Below are positions 6,721 to 14,512 of a DNA stretch of 25,249 nt, one piece after another. The notes beneath the pieces were generated by a model. It made no database searches, was not told the origin of the DNA, and was given only the letters and a program-made list of their open reading frames with translations. Both the position numbers and the translations under genes were made by a program. Origin of the DNA: Desulfobulbus sp. (GTDB lineage: Bacteria; Desulfobacterota; Desulfobulbia; Desulfobulbales; Desulfobulbaceae); contig JAUVLX010000010.1 in the NCBI GenBank assembly GCA_030600525.1, positions 1 to 25,249 of the forward strand. The letters are read 5' to 3'. Positions within the stretch are counted from its first letter, which is position 1; each line of letters begins with the position of its first letter.

Positions 6721-6798
6721 TCAGATTCCCCCACCATGTGGGCCATCATCGTTTTTGTGTTGCATCCTTTCAAAGGAACGGTATCTTGTATCAATCAT
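6721..6798 (-). CDS. Possible 25-residue small protein divergent from trpB
   Basis: On the minus strand ATG at 6798-6796 is preceded five nt upstream by AAAGGAG, an excellent ribosome binding site. It opens a 25-codon frame ending at TGA (6723-6721). The product begins MIDTRYRSFERMQ and ends in a His/Gly-rich tail (GPHGGGI). It contains no Trp codon, so it is not an obvious attenuator peptide for trpB, which is also on the other strand. It may be a real small protein or a chance frame; no family is recognised. Confidence 0.25.
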   Translation of the reverse strand: MIDTRYRSFERMQHKNDDGPHGGGI

Positions 6799-6835
6799 TT
6801 AATCTCCTTTATCAAGAATCAAGAAGGAACATGTC

Positions 6836-8071
6836 ATGACAACAAAAGATTATTCTCGTTATCCTCATCAATATCCCGATGCCTCTGGACATTTCGGTAG
6901 TTACGGCGGATCCTATATTCCACCGGAACTGCAGGTCGAGATGGATAAAATTACCAAGGCCTATCAGACCATAAGTCAAACCCATCGTTTTATTGAGGAG
7001 CTGCGCTCCATTCGGAAACATTTTCAGGGACGTCCTACCCCGGTGTTCCATGCAGATCGGCTCTCAGAAATGTGCGGCGGTGCTCAAATTTATCTCAAGC
7101 GCGAAGACCTCAACCATACCGGAGCCCATAAACTCAACCACTGCATGGGTGAAGGGTTGCTGGCCAAGTTCATGGGCAAAAAGAAACTGATTGCCGAAAC
7201 TGGTGCTGGACAGCACGGCGTTGCTCTGGCAACGGCAGCTGCCTACTTTGGTCTTGAATGCGAGATCCATATGGGGGAAGTTGATATCGTAAAAGAAGCC
7301 CCCAACGTGACCAGAATGAAACTGTTGGGAGCCAAGGTCGTGCCTGTTTCCTTTGGTTTGAGAACCCTCAAGGAAGCTGTTGACTCCGCTTTTGAAGCGT
7401 ATTTGAAAGACCCCATCAACTCTATCTACTGCATTGGCTCGGTTGTCGGGCCCCATCCTTTTCCAATGATGGTGCGGGATTTTCAGACCATTGTCGGCAT
7501 TGAATCCAAAGAGCAGTATTTCGACATGACCGGTGGGCTTCCGGATGTGGTCTGTGCCTGTGTGGGTGGAGGCAGTAACGCCATTGGTATTTTTTCCGCC
7601 TTTATTAATGATCCTGTCAAACTGGTAGGAATTGAACCGGGTGGGCGTTCACTCAATCTTGGCGACCATGCTGCCACTGCGGCTTTTGGTAAGCCTGGAA
7701 TTATCCATGGCTTTAAATGTTACCTTCTCCAGGATCTGGAAGGTGAACCGGCCCCTGTATATTCCATTGCAAGTGGACTCGATTACCCAGGCGTCGGGCC
7801 AGAGCACAGTCTGCTCAAGGACGAAGGCCGGATTAGTTATGAGGTAGCCGATGATAAGGAGGCTCTTGATGCCTTTTACCTGCTGAGCCGTGTCGAGGGG
7901 ATTATACCTGCCCTGGAAAGTGCCCATGCCGTGGCCTATACAATGAAGCTTGCCAAAGAGATGGAACTTGGCTCCATACTGGTGAATCTTAGCGGACGCG
8001 GTGATAAGGATATGGAGTTTGTCACCGCAGAGTACGGTTTCAGCATGGATGAGGCGAAAAAGAAGCTCTAA
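6836..8071 (+). CDS. trpB: Tryptophan synthase beta chain
   Basis: This is the PLP enzyme that joins indole and serine to make tryptophan, normally as an alpha2-beta2 complex with TrpA. The 411-residue product has LKREDLNHTGAHKLN with the PLP lysine K99. ETGAGQHG (121-128) carries the catalytic glutamate E121, GGGSNAIG (244-251) is the PLP phosphate loop, and LSGRGDKD lies near the C-terminus. These are TrpB1-type motifs. A start at ATG 6836 is supported by GAAGGA at 6823-6828. No trpA or other trp genes adjoin it here, so the partner must be encoded elsewhere or this is an orphan beta subunit. The N-terminal 15-20 residues extend beyond many TrpB1 proteins. It is transcribed alone and ends at a strong terminator. 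Confidence 0.95.
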   Translation: MTTKDYSRYPHQYPDASGHFGSYGGSYIPPELQVEMDKITKAYQTISQTHRFIEELRSIRKHFQGRPTPVFHADRLSEMCGGAQIYLKREDLNHTGAHKLNHCMGEGLLAKFMGKKKLIAETGAGQHGVALATAAAYFGLECEIHMGEVDIVKEAPNVTRMKLLGAKVVPVSFGLRTLKEAVDSAFEAYLKDPINSIYCIGSVVGPHPFPMMVRDFQTIVGIESKEQYFDMTGGLPDVVCACVGGGSNAIGIFSAFINDPVKLVGIEPGGRSLNLGDHAATAAFGKPGIIHGFKCYLLQDLEGEPAPVYSIASGLDYPGVGPEHSLLKDEGRISYEVADDKEALDAFYLLSRVEGIIPALESAHAVAYTMKLAKEMELGSILVNLSGRGDKDMEFVTAEYGFSMDEAKKKL

Positions 8072-8123
8072 GAGACGGAAAGATAAAAAGCTCATTTCCC
8101 TGAAGAAAGGGAATGTGAATTCC

Positions 8124-8164
8124 AAAGAGGTCTGCTTCTTTACAAGAGGCAGACCTCTTTTTTT
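8124..8164 (+). terminator. Strong intrinsic terminator of trpB
   Basis: A perfect 12-bp stem pairs AAAGAGGTCTGC (8124-8135) with GCAGACCTCTTT (8149-8160). It extends through a further 5 bp (one G-U) to a TAC loop at 8141-8143, then runs into T to 8164. It lies 53 nt past the trpB stop and separates it from the convergent TRIC-family gene. Confidence 0.9.
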
Positions 8165-8200
8165 GTGTCGATACAATCGTTTTTTGGTCTGGTTTCACCC

Positions 8201-8803
8201 TCAGGATGCTTTTGGTAGTGACCAGTTCAGGTGAATTGCCAGTACCCTTAACAATATCACTGCTGATGCTGCGATCAGCAACGAAAGATTGTTGTTTAGC
8301 TCCAACATCTGGAGCAGTACCAGAATGACGCCTCCAAGGATGCAGGCCGATGCATAGATTTCGCGACGCATGATCAGGGGAATTTCGTTAGATAGAATAT
8401 CCCGCAACACGCCGCCAGCAGTACCGGTCATGACGCCCATTAATACTGCGCCAAGAGGGCCGGTTTCAAAGCTGAGCGCCTTACCTGTGCCAATAACCAC
8501 AAAGGTGCCCAGGCCGATGGCATCAAAATAGAGGAGTATTGATTCAAACTGCGGCCACAGGCGATGGGTAAAAAAGACGAATAAGGCTACCAGGATAGGT
8601 AGCCACAGATATATTTCATTGTGCAGGCAGAATGGCGGCAGGTCACCAAGGAGCACGTCACGGATGGTACCGCCGCCGATTGCCGTCACCATACTTAGTA
8701 CCAGGATTCCGAACAGGTCCATTTCACGGCGAACTCCAGCCAGTGCCCCGGAAGTGGCAAAGGCGATGGTGCCTATAAGATCGAGTGTGTAGAGGATGTT
8801 CAT
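8201..8803 (-). CDS. TRIC/UPF0126-family membrane protein (YicG-like)
   Basis: The 200-residue inner-membrane protein has about seven hydrophobic helices built from two homologous repeats. Each repeat carries a glycine-rich signature: GGGTIRDVLLG at 43-53 and GTAGGVLRDILSNEIPLIM at 127-145. Bacterial members of this family form trimeric cation (K+-selective) channels related to animal TRIC proteins, and some are linked to glycine uptake; which applies here is unknown. Length matches the family norm (about 200). The start ATG 8803 fits the family N-terminus (ILYTLDLIGTIAFATSGA), though no clear ribosome binding site is visible upstream. It is convergent with trpB and seems to be monocistronic. 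Confidence 0.9.
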   Translation of the reverse strand: MNILYTLDLIGTIAFATSGALAGVRREMDLFGILVLSMVTAIGGGTIRDVLLGDLPPFCLHNEIYLWLPILVALFVFFTHRLWPQFESILLYFDAIGLGTFVVIGTGKALSFETGPLGAVLMGVMTGTAGGVLRDILSNEIPLIMRREIYASACILGGVILVLLQMLELNNNLSLLIAASAVILLRVLAIHLNWSLPKAS

Positions 8804-8987
8804 GGAATGGACGATAACTGTATGTTTGGGTTAAGGCAATAGTGCTTCTAAAAAATTATTTTGACCGTAATGGTTTGACAGTGGTTAGCTGTGAATTGGC
8901 AGGTCTCCTGTGTAAAGCGTTGGCTCAAAAAGTTACCTCATCATAAGTACTTTTCAATAGTCTGTATATCTGTTTAGCTTCAATTGG

Positions 8988-10007
8988 TTATTGCCATCCT
9001 ATGGCATCAACTTCGAAATTTGTTCCACACTTATTTTTAAACTTTGGTTCAGCCTGTTGGATGAGTTCCTCTAAGGAGATATCTTGTAGCTGCTCGAAAG
9101 GCAGGTTAATGAATACATCTACCAGCTTTCCGTCATTGCAGGAGATCTGCAACCGCTTATGCGCTCCCTCTCCGAAAGCCTCATCAACCGCTTCGAAGAA
9201 AGAATTGCTTGTTACTTCCTTGCCAATATTGTTTGACATGAAGCTCGCCATCCCTTCCTCATTGAATTCCTTTAGCATGCGTATAGCGATGTGAAAGTAG
9301 CCATCGGCGTCCCACTTGGTTTGACACGTGCCATGTTTGTACCACTCATGACGTTGTAAGCAGGAACCGTGTGCGGCACTAGGCATAACAACCCCTAACT
9401 CTTGAAGGGTTTCTGGCTGCATGGGAACAGGTGCAAAGTTGCAGAAAGGACGCATGCCTTTTTTGTAATCGCCACAGAATTCGTATTTAATACCACAGGA
9501 ATTTTTGTTGGGCCAAAGACCATGGAGGCTAAAGTTGTTTGCCTGATAGGAGAGAGGGTCGGTTACAGTGCATTCTGGTTTGTCTCTATGTGTTTCGCAG
9601 AAAGCTGGCTGCCAGCTTACGGCGAGCACATAGCTGTCTCCCAATCCTGCTGTATTGCATTCCTTAACCACGCCGGGGCCTTTCTTTCCGGAAGGGGATT
9701 TTCCTTTGCTGGTGAGAGTGGCTTGGCCACATTCGAAGTAGGTCCAACGTTCAGCAGGACTTGCGCCTTCCATGCGAAGGCGGTACCAAGTTGTCCCAGG
9801 TGATTTGTTGAGTTCTATGATCGGATAACTCTTGCCGTGTTCAAGTCGTATTTCTCCTGGATTGGTTTTGCGGTGGATCGATTGATACGCCTGACAATTC
9901 TTTGTCGCTGTGAACTCCCCGGTCACGGGAACGCTGGCGAATGTTGGGCTGTTGAGGCACATCAGCAGCCAAATGAACGTGAGCAGCCATCTTGTTAATT
10001 TTTTCAT
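8988..10007 (-). CDS. Secreted RNase T2-family ribonuclease with N-terminal extension
   Basis: This endoribonuclease cleaves single-stranded RNA through 2',3'-cyclic phosphates, acting in the periplasm or outside. The 339-residue precursor has a Sec signal peptide at about 1-24 (hydrophobic TRWLLTFIWLLMCLNS, cleavage near TFA-S). A roughly 80-residue beta-rich extension spans about 30-95 (TTWYRLRMEG, WTYFECG) and is followed by a Lys/Ser/Gly linker. The catalytic domain has both active-site boxes: CAS-1 SLHGLWP (160-166, H162) and CAS-2 HEWYKHGTC (220-228, E221 and H225). Multiple cysteines fit disulphides. A strong GGAGGA precedes ATG 10007. It is the last gene of the set that begins with the nucleoside hydrolase fusion at 13135. 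An RNA-degradation role alongside the upstream phosphatase and nucleosidase is inferred from order and chemistry. Confidence 0.9.
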   Translation of the reverse strand: MKKLTRWLLTFIWLLMCLNSPTFASVPVTGEFTATKNCQAYQSIHRKTNPGEIRLEHGKSYPIIELNKSPGTTWYRLRMEGASPAERWTYFECGQATLTSKGKSPSGKKGPGVVKECNTAGLGDSYVLAVSWQPAFCETHRDKPECTVTDPLSYQANNFSLHGLWPNKNSCGIKYEFCGDYKKGMRPFCNFAPVPMQPETLQELGVVMPSAAHGSCLQRHEWYKHGTCQTKWDADGYFHIAIRMLKEFNEEGMASFMSNNIGKEVTSNSFFEAVDEAFGEGAHKRLQISCNDGKLVDVFINLPFEQLQDISLEELIQQAEPKFKNKCGTNFEVDAIGWQ

Positions 10008-10061
10008 AATTTCCTCCTGTTTTTTTGGTGTTGTCTCGGTACCTGATTGTAAGTGAAGTGA

Positions 10062-10130
10062 CGGGGGATATGTACCCCCGGCAGATGAGCATGACGATGA
10101 AGACTAAAATTTAGCTGTCGCCGGGAGTAC
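10062..10130 (-). promoter_or_regulatory. Alternative hairpins between phosphatase and RNase T2 genes
   Basis: CGGGGG (10062-10067) can pair with CCCCCG (10075-10080). The same C-rich segment in a longer version (10072-10082, GTACCCCCGGC) can instead pair with GCCGGGAGTAC (10120-10130) in 10 of 11 positions. The two folds exclude each other. They lie in the 156-nt gap ahead of the RNase T2 gene. There is no T-run on either side, so this could be a processing or control element, or simply GC-rich chance pairing. Confidence 0.35.
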
Positions 10131-10163
10131 ATGTTGTTGGTTGGTGGCGTTTTTTCAGTTCGA

Positions 10164-10835
10164 TTATTCCGCGGAATGGATGAGTACTTCCTCACCAAAT
10201 GCACCGGGTTGATAGGCCGATGCGTTATTGGTTGACAATGTCGAACGTATTACCCGCACAGGCCGGGCGGAGGCTTTTTGGGCTTGCATCATATCCGAAT
10301 CAGCATCACCGTAATAAACCAAAATGCCCTTCTCTTGAATAAATTGCGTTTTAGGAGACTCGGACGTGAAAATTACATCAGGCTTGGGAATACCAAAATT
10401 CTGGGCAAGAATTTCTGGTAAAATGGATTGAGTAGAACTGTTACGGGCAGTGATAAACACAATTTTGTCACCCCGCGTAAGGTGCATTTTCACAAGCGCT
10501 CTGCCAGATTCTTTTGGCAAGCTGAACTTGTCAAACTCCCCGTTCATATCGTTCCAGAACTCCGAAGAATGAAGGGGATCATCCCCATAAAGATTTGTCG
10601 ATCCTGGTCCATCATGGTTCGTAAGGCCATAATGAAAACCAGGGCTGGAAAAAAGTACTGTGTCGTCAATATCAAATCCAACGACGATTGGTGTTTCAGG
10701 GAGTGATGCCTGAATTACCTCCACTGTCACATATTGAATGTCGCGATCAATGGCAGTGATCGGTTTCTCTACGGTGCAGGCTGTTACCGACAGAAGCAAG
10801 GCAAATACAATGGTAAGGCCAAGATGTTTTTTCAT
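10164..10835 (-). CDS. aphA: Class B (AphA-like) acid phosphatase lipoprotein
   Basis: This non-specific HAD phosphatase would remove phosphate from nucleotides and other organic phosphates outside the cytoplasm. The true start is taken at ATG 10835 (MKKHLGL), not further upstream inside the previous gene. It gives a lipoprotein signal with lipobox VTAC and lipidated C20. The 223-residue product shows the class B signature FDIDDTVLFSSPGF (54-67; nucleophile D55, acid/base D57), motif II ITARN (128-132), the motif III lysine near K162, and motif IV YGDADSD (175-181). E. coli AphA is a soluble periplasmic tetramer, so a lipid anchor is a notable variation. It lies 56 nt after the nucleoside hydrolase fusion and 156 nt before the RNase T2 gene, probably in one operon. 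The gene symbol is by family. Confidence 0.88.
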   Translation of the reverse strand: MKKHLGLTIVFALLLSVTACTVEKPITAIDRDIQYVTVEVIQASLPETPIVVGFDIDDTVLFSSPGFHYGLTNHDGPGSTNLYGDDPLHSSEFWNDMNGEFDKFSLPKESGRALVKMHLTRGDKIVFITARNSSTQSILPEILAQNFGIPKPDVIFTSESPKTQFIQEKGILVYYGDADSDMMQAQKASARPVRVIRSTLSTNNASAYQPGAFGEEVLIHSAE

Positions 10836-10891
10836 TATATTCTCTCTGTAAGCAAACCGGAGGTAGTTAAGCATAACCGGCTTTATAGTAT

Positions 10892-13135
10892 TTACCCAAC
10901 AATGCCATTTATAACCCGTCGCATTGGGCGACCCTGCTCGAATTCCCACTGGACACCATATGGATCAATGAAGTAGAAAAACGTCTGAGGATCGGGTGCA
11001 AGCTGGGAAGGTGGCTCGGAAGCAAGGAGTTTGACGCCTTCCTGACGATTGAGCCAATGATAAACAGCTACCGCGTCCGTCACTTCCAGAGCAATATGGC
11101 GGATTCCACCGACATCGTTTGTTTTGCGAAAGTGGATTTCTTGATCGCCCTTGGGAAACTCGTACAGCATAAGTTCCAGATGAACCCTGGCATTAGGATG
11201 CACAAGGAAGCGGACCATTACCCGGCAATCCTCTCCAATGCCAGCATCGGCGGCAAAGCGCTTTGCCGCTTCATCCGGTAGCCATAGGCTCCATGCGTGT
11301 CTGAATCCCAGTACCTTCCGATAAAACATGGTGGCTTCATCCATCATCTTAAGATCAGACATGATGATATTGAAATGGGATAAACCAAGAATGAATTCCT
11401 CGGGTTGAAGATTCCGGCGTTGCTGAAAGCCAACAGGTGGGTGTGCACATCCGACTGGGGTGTTATACTCCATAATTTCCCATGCAAGCTCTTCCTGGGT
11501 TTTTCTTCCAAGAAATAAGCTTACTACATGCAAAGCCGCAGCAAGTCCGCAATGCACACCACCAGAGCAAATGACATTAGAGAGTGGATCCTGCACAAAA
11601 TTACGTCCATTACGAGTGTCCACAACCGTAAGCTGTAAATTCAGTTCTCTGCTAATTTCCTTAAGTTGCTGAAAACGGGTGTGGTGGGTGGTGGCTTGAA
11701 TGTTTTTAAGCAACCCAGCTTTTGCAGCAAGGATTGCACCTGAGCAAATAGTAACTACATATTTTGCTACACTGGCTTTTTCTTGAAACCACCTCGATAG
11801 TTCATTGTCCGGATGCAGGTTTTCGGTAAGATCATCTATACCTTGGCCGCCGACGATAACCAACACGTCGATGTCTGGTGTATCATTGAATGCATAGTCA
11901 GGTTTAAGCTCCATGAAATTTTGGGACTTGCTGTTAGGTGTCGGCGGGCCAGCTAGTGCATGCACAGGGCTCATTGTTTCTGCCATACTGAAAACATTAA
12001 ATGCTGGTGTGTCATCGTCTTGACGTGCAGCAGCGAATACTTCAAAAGTACCGCAAAAATCCTGAATTTCTACACCTTCAAAAAGGAAAATACCAACATT
12101 GGGTGTTTCTCCTGAGGGGGGCGGTGAGTAGATCGGCGAGTTGGCATGCTCGGCAAAAGCACGTTTAAAATCACGCTCGGAAACTTGCAGTACAGTGTCC
12201 ACAAGGCCCTTCTCCCTGCGATTCGGTTCTGTCCTGCCGCAGGTGTTTTCTTCGGCTGTTTCCTCAATGACAACATCAATTCCAAGACGTTCGGAATGAC
12301 CGGGCCGTAAGTCCCCGGTCATGATCATTGCCGCTAGAGGGTCAAAAACCGGCAGGGGTATTGGCTCTTTACATTCGCCTACACTTTTGCTGTGGAGAAG
12401 ATCGTGAAGAAATATCGCAACGGGGTCACTTGCAACAACCATGTCGGCATATTCAGGCCCGAGAAGAACATAATCGCAAGCATCAAGAGGAACCAGGGTT
12501 GTCGGGATTTCGCTTTCAAGCACCTTGTTAGCTGCAGGAGGGTCAACGTAAATATTCCATTCAGCGTAAAAGTTAGAAGCATATTCAGGGCCTTGATCCC
12601 ACTCAGGCTTTGAATTGTTGAGAGCGGCGACATTACCGTCTACGTAAATTGCACCCCCCATGATAACTATTCGTTCTATATTGGACAGTTCCGGTTTCGG
12701 ATTAATCTCCAACATCTTTGCAATGTTTGTAAGCCCACCTAGTGATAGAATTGAAACCTGATATTCTTCCCGTTCCAATGTATCCCGAATGAAATCCCAT
12801 GCTGTACGCGGGTCCACCGGTTGAAGAGGATCTGGTAAGGTTTTTCGCAGGCCACAGGCATTATCCATCATTTTTCTGAAAGACTCTGGAAACTGATGGT
12901 TGTACATGGTAGGAACTGTTGCCCCTCGGCATACTGGGGCCTTGATATTAGCAAGAGCAAGCAGACCCTGTGCCAGGGCAACACCATCGTCAAGGTGGGT
13001 CTCACCGCACCCGGTGACAGTGATACCGCAAATGTGAACGTTAGGATTCTTGGCGAGCAGCAGGATAGCTATTACGTCATCCCATCCCATATCAGTGTCG
13101 ATGATTACATTCTTTGGATACCCTAAGTTTATCAT
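10892..13135 (-). CDS. Three-domain fusion: nucleoside hydrolase, DJ-1/PfpI and VOC (glyoxalase) domains
   Basis: One uninterrupted 747-codon frame starts at ATG 13135 behind AAGGAGG (five nt spacing); an upstream extension of the frame to 13234 has no such site. Residues 1-335 are an inosine-uridine nucleoside hydrolase: DTDMGWDD (13-20, Ca-binding aspartates), LSLGGLTNIA (130-139), IMGGAIYVDGN (158-168) and EWNIYVDP (192-199). The usual HDPLA active-site motif reads FDPLA (264-268). Residues 345-560 form a DJ-1/PfpI-type glutaminase-like domain with nucleophile-elbow cysteine C464 in TICSGA, followed by AATTHHTRF-like sequence as in the AraC-associated and isonitrile-hydratase branches. Residues 583-740 are a VOC-fold domain with all four likely metal ligands: H587, E654, H680 and E731. 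There is no signal peptide, so it is cytoplasmic. It heads the probable operon with phosphatase and RNase T2. The combined function is unknown. Confidence 0.88.
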   Translation of the reverse strand: MINLGYPKNVIIDTDMGWDDVIAILLLAKNPNVHICGITVTGCGETHLDDGVALAQGLLALANIKAPVCRGATVPTMYNHQFPESFRKMMDNACGLRKTLPDPLQPVDPRTAWDFIRDTLEREEYQVSILSLGGLTNIAKMLEINPKPELSNIERIVIMGGAIYVDGNVAALNNSKPEWDQGPEYASNFYAEWNIYVDPPAANKVLESEIPTTLVPLDACDYVLLGPEYADMVVASDPVAIFLHDLLHSKSVGECKEPIPLPVFDPLAAMIMTGDLRPGHSERLGIDVVIEETAEENTCGRTEPNRREKGLVDTVLQVSERDFKRAFAEHANSPIYSPPPSGETPNVGIFLFEGVEIQDFCGTFEVFAAARQDDDTPAFNVFSMAETMSPVHALAGPPTPNSKSQNFMELKPDYAFNDTPDIDVLVIVGGQGIDDLTENLHPDNELSRWFQEKASVAKYVVTICSGAILAAKAGLLKNIQATTHHTRFQQLKEISRELNLQLTVVDTRNGRNFVQDPLSNVICSGGVHCGLAAALHVVSLFLGRKTQEELAWEIMEYNTPVGCAHPPVGFQQRRNLQPEEFILGLSHFNIIMSDLKMMDEATMFYRKVLGFRHAWSLWLPDEAAKRFAADAGIGEDCRVMVRFLVHPNARVHLELMLYEFPKGDQEIHFRKTNDVGGIRHIALEVTDAVAVYHWLNRQEGVKLLASEPPSQLAPDPQTFFYFIDPYGVQWEFEQGRPMRRVINGIVG

Positions 13136-13220
13136 TAATCCTCCTTGATAGGCCCAGTAGCCTAATCTGTATGTTAATGGTGAACTTCTTAAGGCATTAT
13201 TGATTAAAGGTTTTGTTAAT

Positions 13221-13351
13221 AAAGGGTGTTGCAAAGATTGGTTTTTTATATCGTAAGATCAGGACGTTACGCATAAAATCATTCTCCGGTGTTTTTGAGC
13301 TTAACTTGTTGATTTTTTTGAGATATTTGCAGCTACTTTGCAACACCCTTT
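13221..13351. mobile_element. MITE-like 131-bp element with perfect 16-bp inverted ends
   Basis: The ends are AAAGGGTGTTGCAAAG at 13221-13236 and its exact reverse complement CTTTGCAACACCCTTT at 13336-13351. Outside, AAT is present on both sides (13218-13220 and 13352-13354), consistent with a 3-bp target duplication. The interior is AT-rich and encodes nothing. It lies 85 nt upstream of the nucleoside hydrolase fusion start, in its promoter region, and differs in sequence from the element at 6243-6421. Confidence 0.75.
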
Positions 13352-13354
13352 AAT

Positions 13355-14040
13355 AGTGTCTTTTTAAGGTGCCATGGACATATGTATGAATTTTTTATAC
13401 ATTCCGTGATGCCCTGTCAGTTGCCAGGGGCGTGATTACTTAACGTCTAGGTCCCGGCGACAGAATTACTTTTAAAAATAATCTGATCACAATCTCGGAA
13501 CCGAGTTTATAAAGGTTTTTGTTGAGGTGTGGCAGCACCTGATCTTTTTGTATTCGGTCGAGTTTTATATGATTTTTTTTCCTGCAAAAAAAAAACAAAA
13601 AACGAATATGGATAGAACAGACACTAAACCGACAAAAGCAAAAAATAGGCCACAATTTTTTGGTGAGTTTTTTTGAAATCAGTACTTCGAAGTAACCTCT
13701 TAATATAATGAGTCCTTGTGTGTGTAATTACCTCAGAGATACTTATTCAAAAATGAAGTGTCTCTCCAGTCCTGCAAGTATGTTTAAAGGGCATCTTCCC
13801 CACTTTATTTTGCTTGAATCCTAATCCGTTAACACTGTCTGTTGGTCTGCGTAACCCTTGTTGTAAGCAATCACGCATCCTGCCAAGCCCTATTCTCGAG
13901 AAATCACCCTTGATAACGAGAACATATTTTTAGCGCAATTTTTCCAGTTCAATTTCCTTTTTTGGGGCGATTGGAGTTGAAAGAGGGAAATGTTTTTACT
14001 GTAAAAAGAAGGGGCAGGGGGCCATGTAAAAAAGGGGTTT
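13355..14040. other. Gene-free, low-GC stretch
   Basis: No convincing gene was found. Frames here are short, poor in normal codon pattern and lack ribosome binding sites. Long T and A runs (for example around 13568-13598) make the region AT-rich. It may contain promoter elements for the operon at 10007-13135 or eroded mobile DNA. Confidence 0.4.
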
Positions 14041-14066
14041 GGCTGCTGAACAGCGCCTGGTTTTTT
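14041..14066 (+). terminator. Terminator-like hairpin in a gene-poor region
   Basis: GGC(T)GCT at 14041-14047 pairs with AGCGCC at 14052-14057 across a GAAC loop, with one bulged T. Six T follow at 14061-14066. No gene is recognised upstream, so it may be the leftover of an element end. Confidence 0.35.
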
Positions 14067-14085
14067 GAGGTGGTGTTGGTTCTTG

Positions 14086-14119
14086 GTGGAAATGCACCAC
14101 CACAATTGATTCAAATGCA
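14086..14119 (-). repeat. Tandem GGTGCATTT motifs, possible IS21-type end
   Basis: On the minus strand GGTGCATTT occurs twice, 22 nt apart (about 14088-14096 and 14110-14118), with a TGGTGG/CCACCA hairpin around the inner one. Spaced GGTGCATTT-like repeats are a known feature of the ends of IS21-family elements. No istA or istB coding sequence is seen nearby, so at most this is a solitary end. Confidence 0.25.
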
Positions 14120-14512
14120 CCACTTTTTCCTGTTTTCGACTTAATTAAAACTGATAATATCAATTAGTTGTTGATTCCTGGTAACTCGATGATTCGTTAG
14201 TGAGTGGCGTGGAAATTGCTATTTGTTACCAGTTGCATATAGCAATGGCGCTAACGTTGATGGCATTGAGAGTGCACTACAAGGAACGAAACTAGCTTCC
14301 GTATCGAGTGGATGTGGAACAGGTCTGTTGTTCTTAATCGAATGCCCCGTACATCTGTCGCGGCATCGAAGCCGTGAATTTGTAATTTTGCCGAGCTTGA
14401 GAGCCGTTTGTTCAAATACACCTTACGTGGAGGGCGTTGAAATAAAAAAGTTTGTGTTTGAGGCTACCTGAAAAAATAGGTGGAAATATTAAAAGGATAA
14501 AGGAGCATTGCC
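14120..14512. other. Gene-free stretch upstream of the transthyretin-like protein gene
   Basis: No coding frame is supported. A hairpin TTGCTAT (14216-14222) / ATAGCAA with a 16-nt loop lies in the middle. The segment ends in an AT-rich run with GGATAAAGGAG, the ribosome binding site of the next gene, so its promoter should lie here, though no clear -35/-10 pair stands out. Confidence 0.35.

Noticed and set aside
10836..10949. N-terminal extension of the acid phosphatase
   Set aside because: It overlaps the upstream gene and would bury the clear lipoprotein signal peptide that begins at 10835.
13136..13234. N-terminal extension of the nucleoside hydrolase fusion to 13234
   Set aside because: The extension would start inside the MITE; a perfect AAGGAGG sits before ATG 13135.
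13440..13655. Minus-strand 71-codon frame
   Set aside because: Low-complexity Phe/Lys-rich translation of T and A runs with no start signal.
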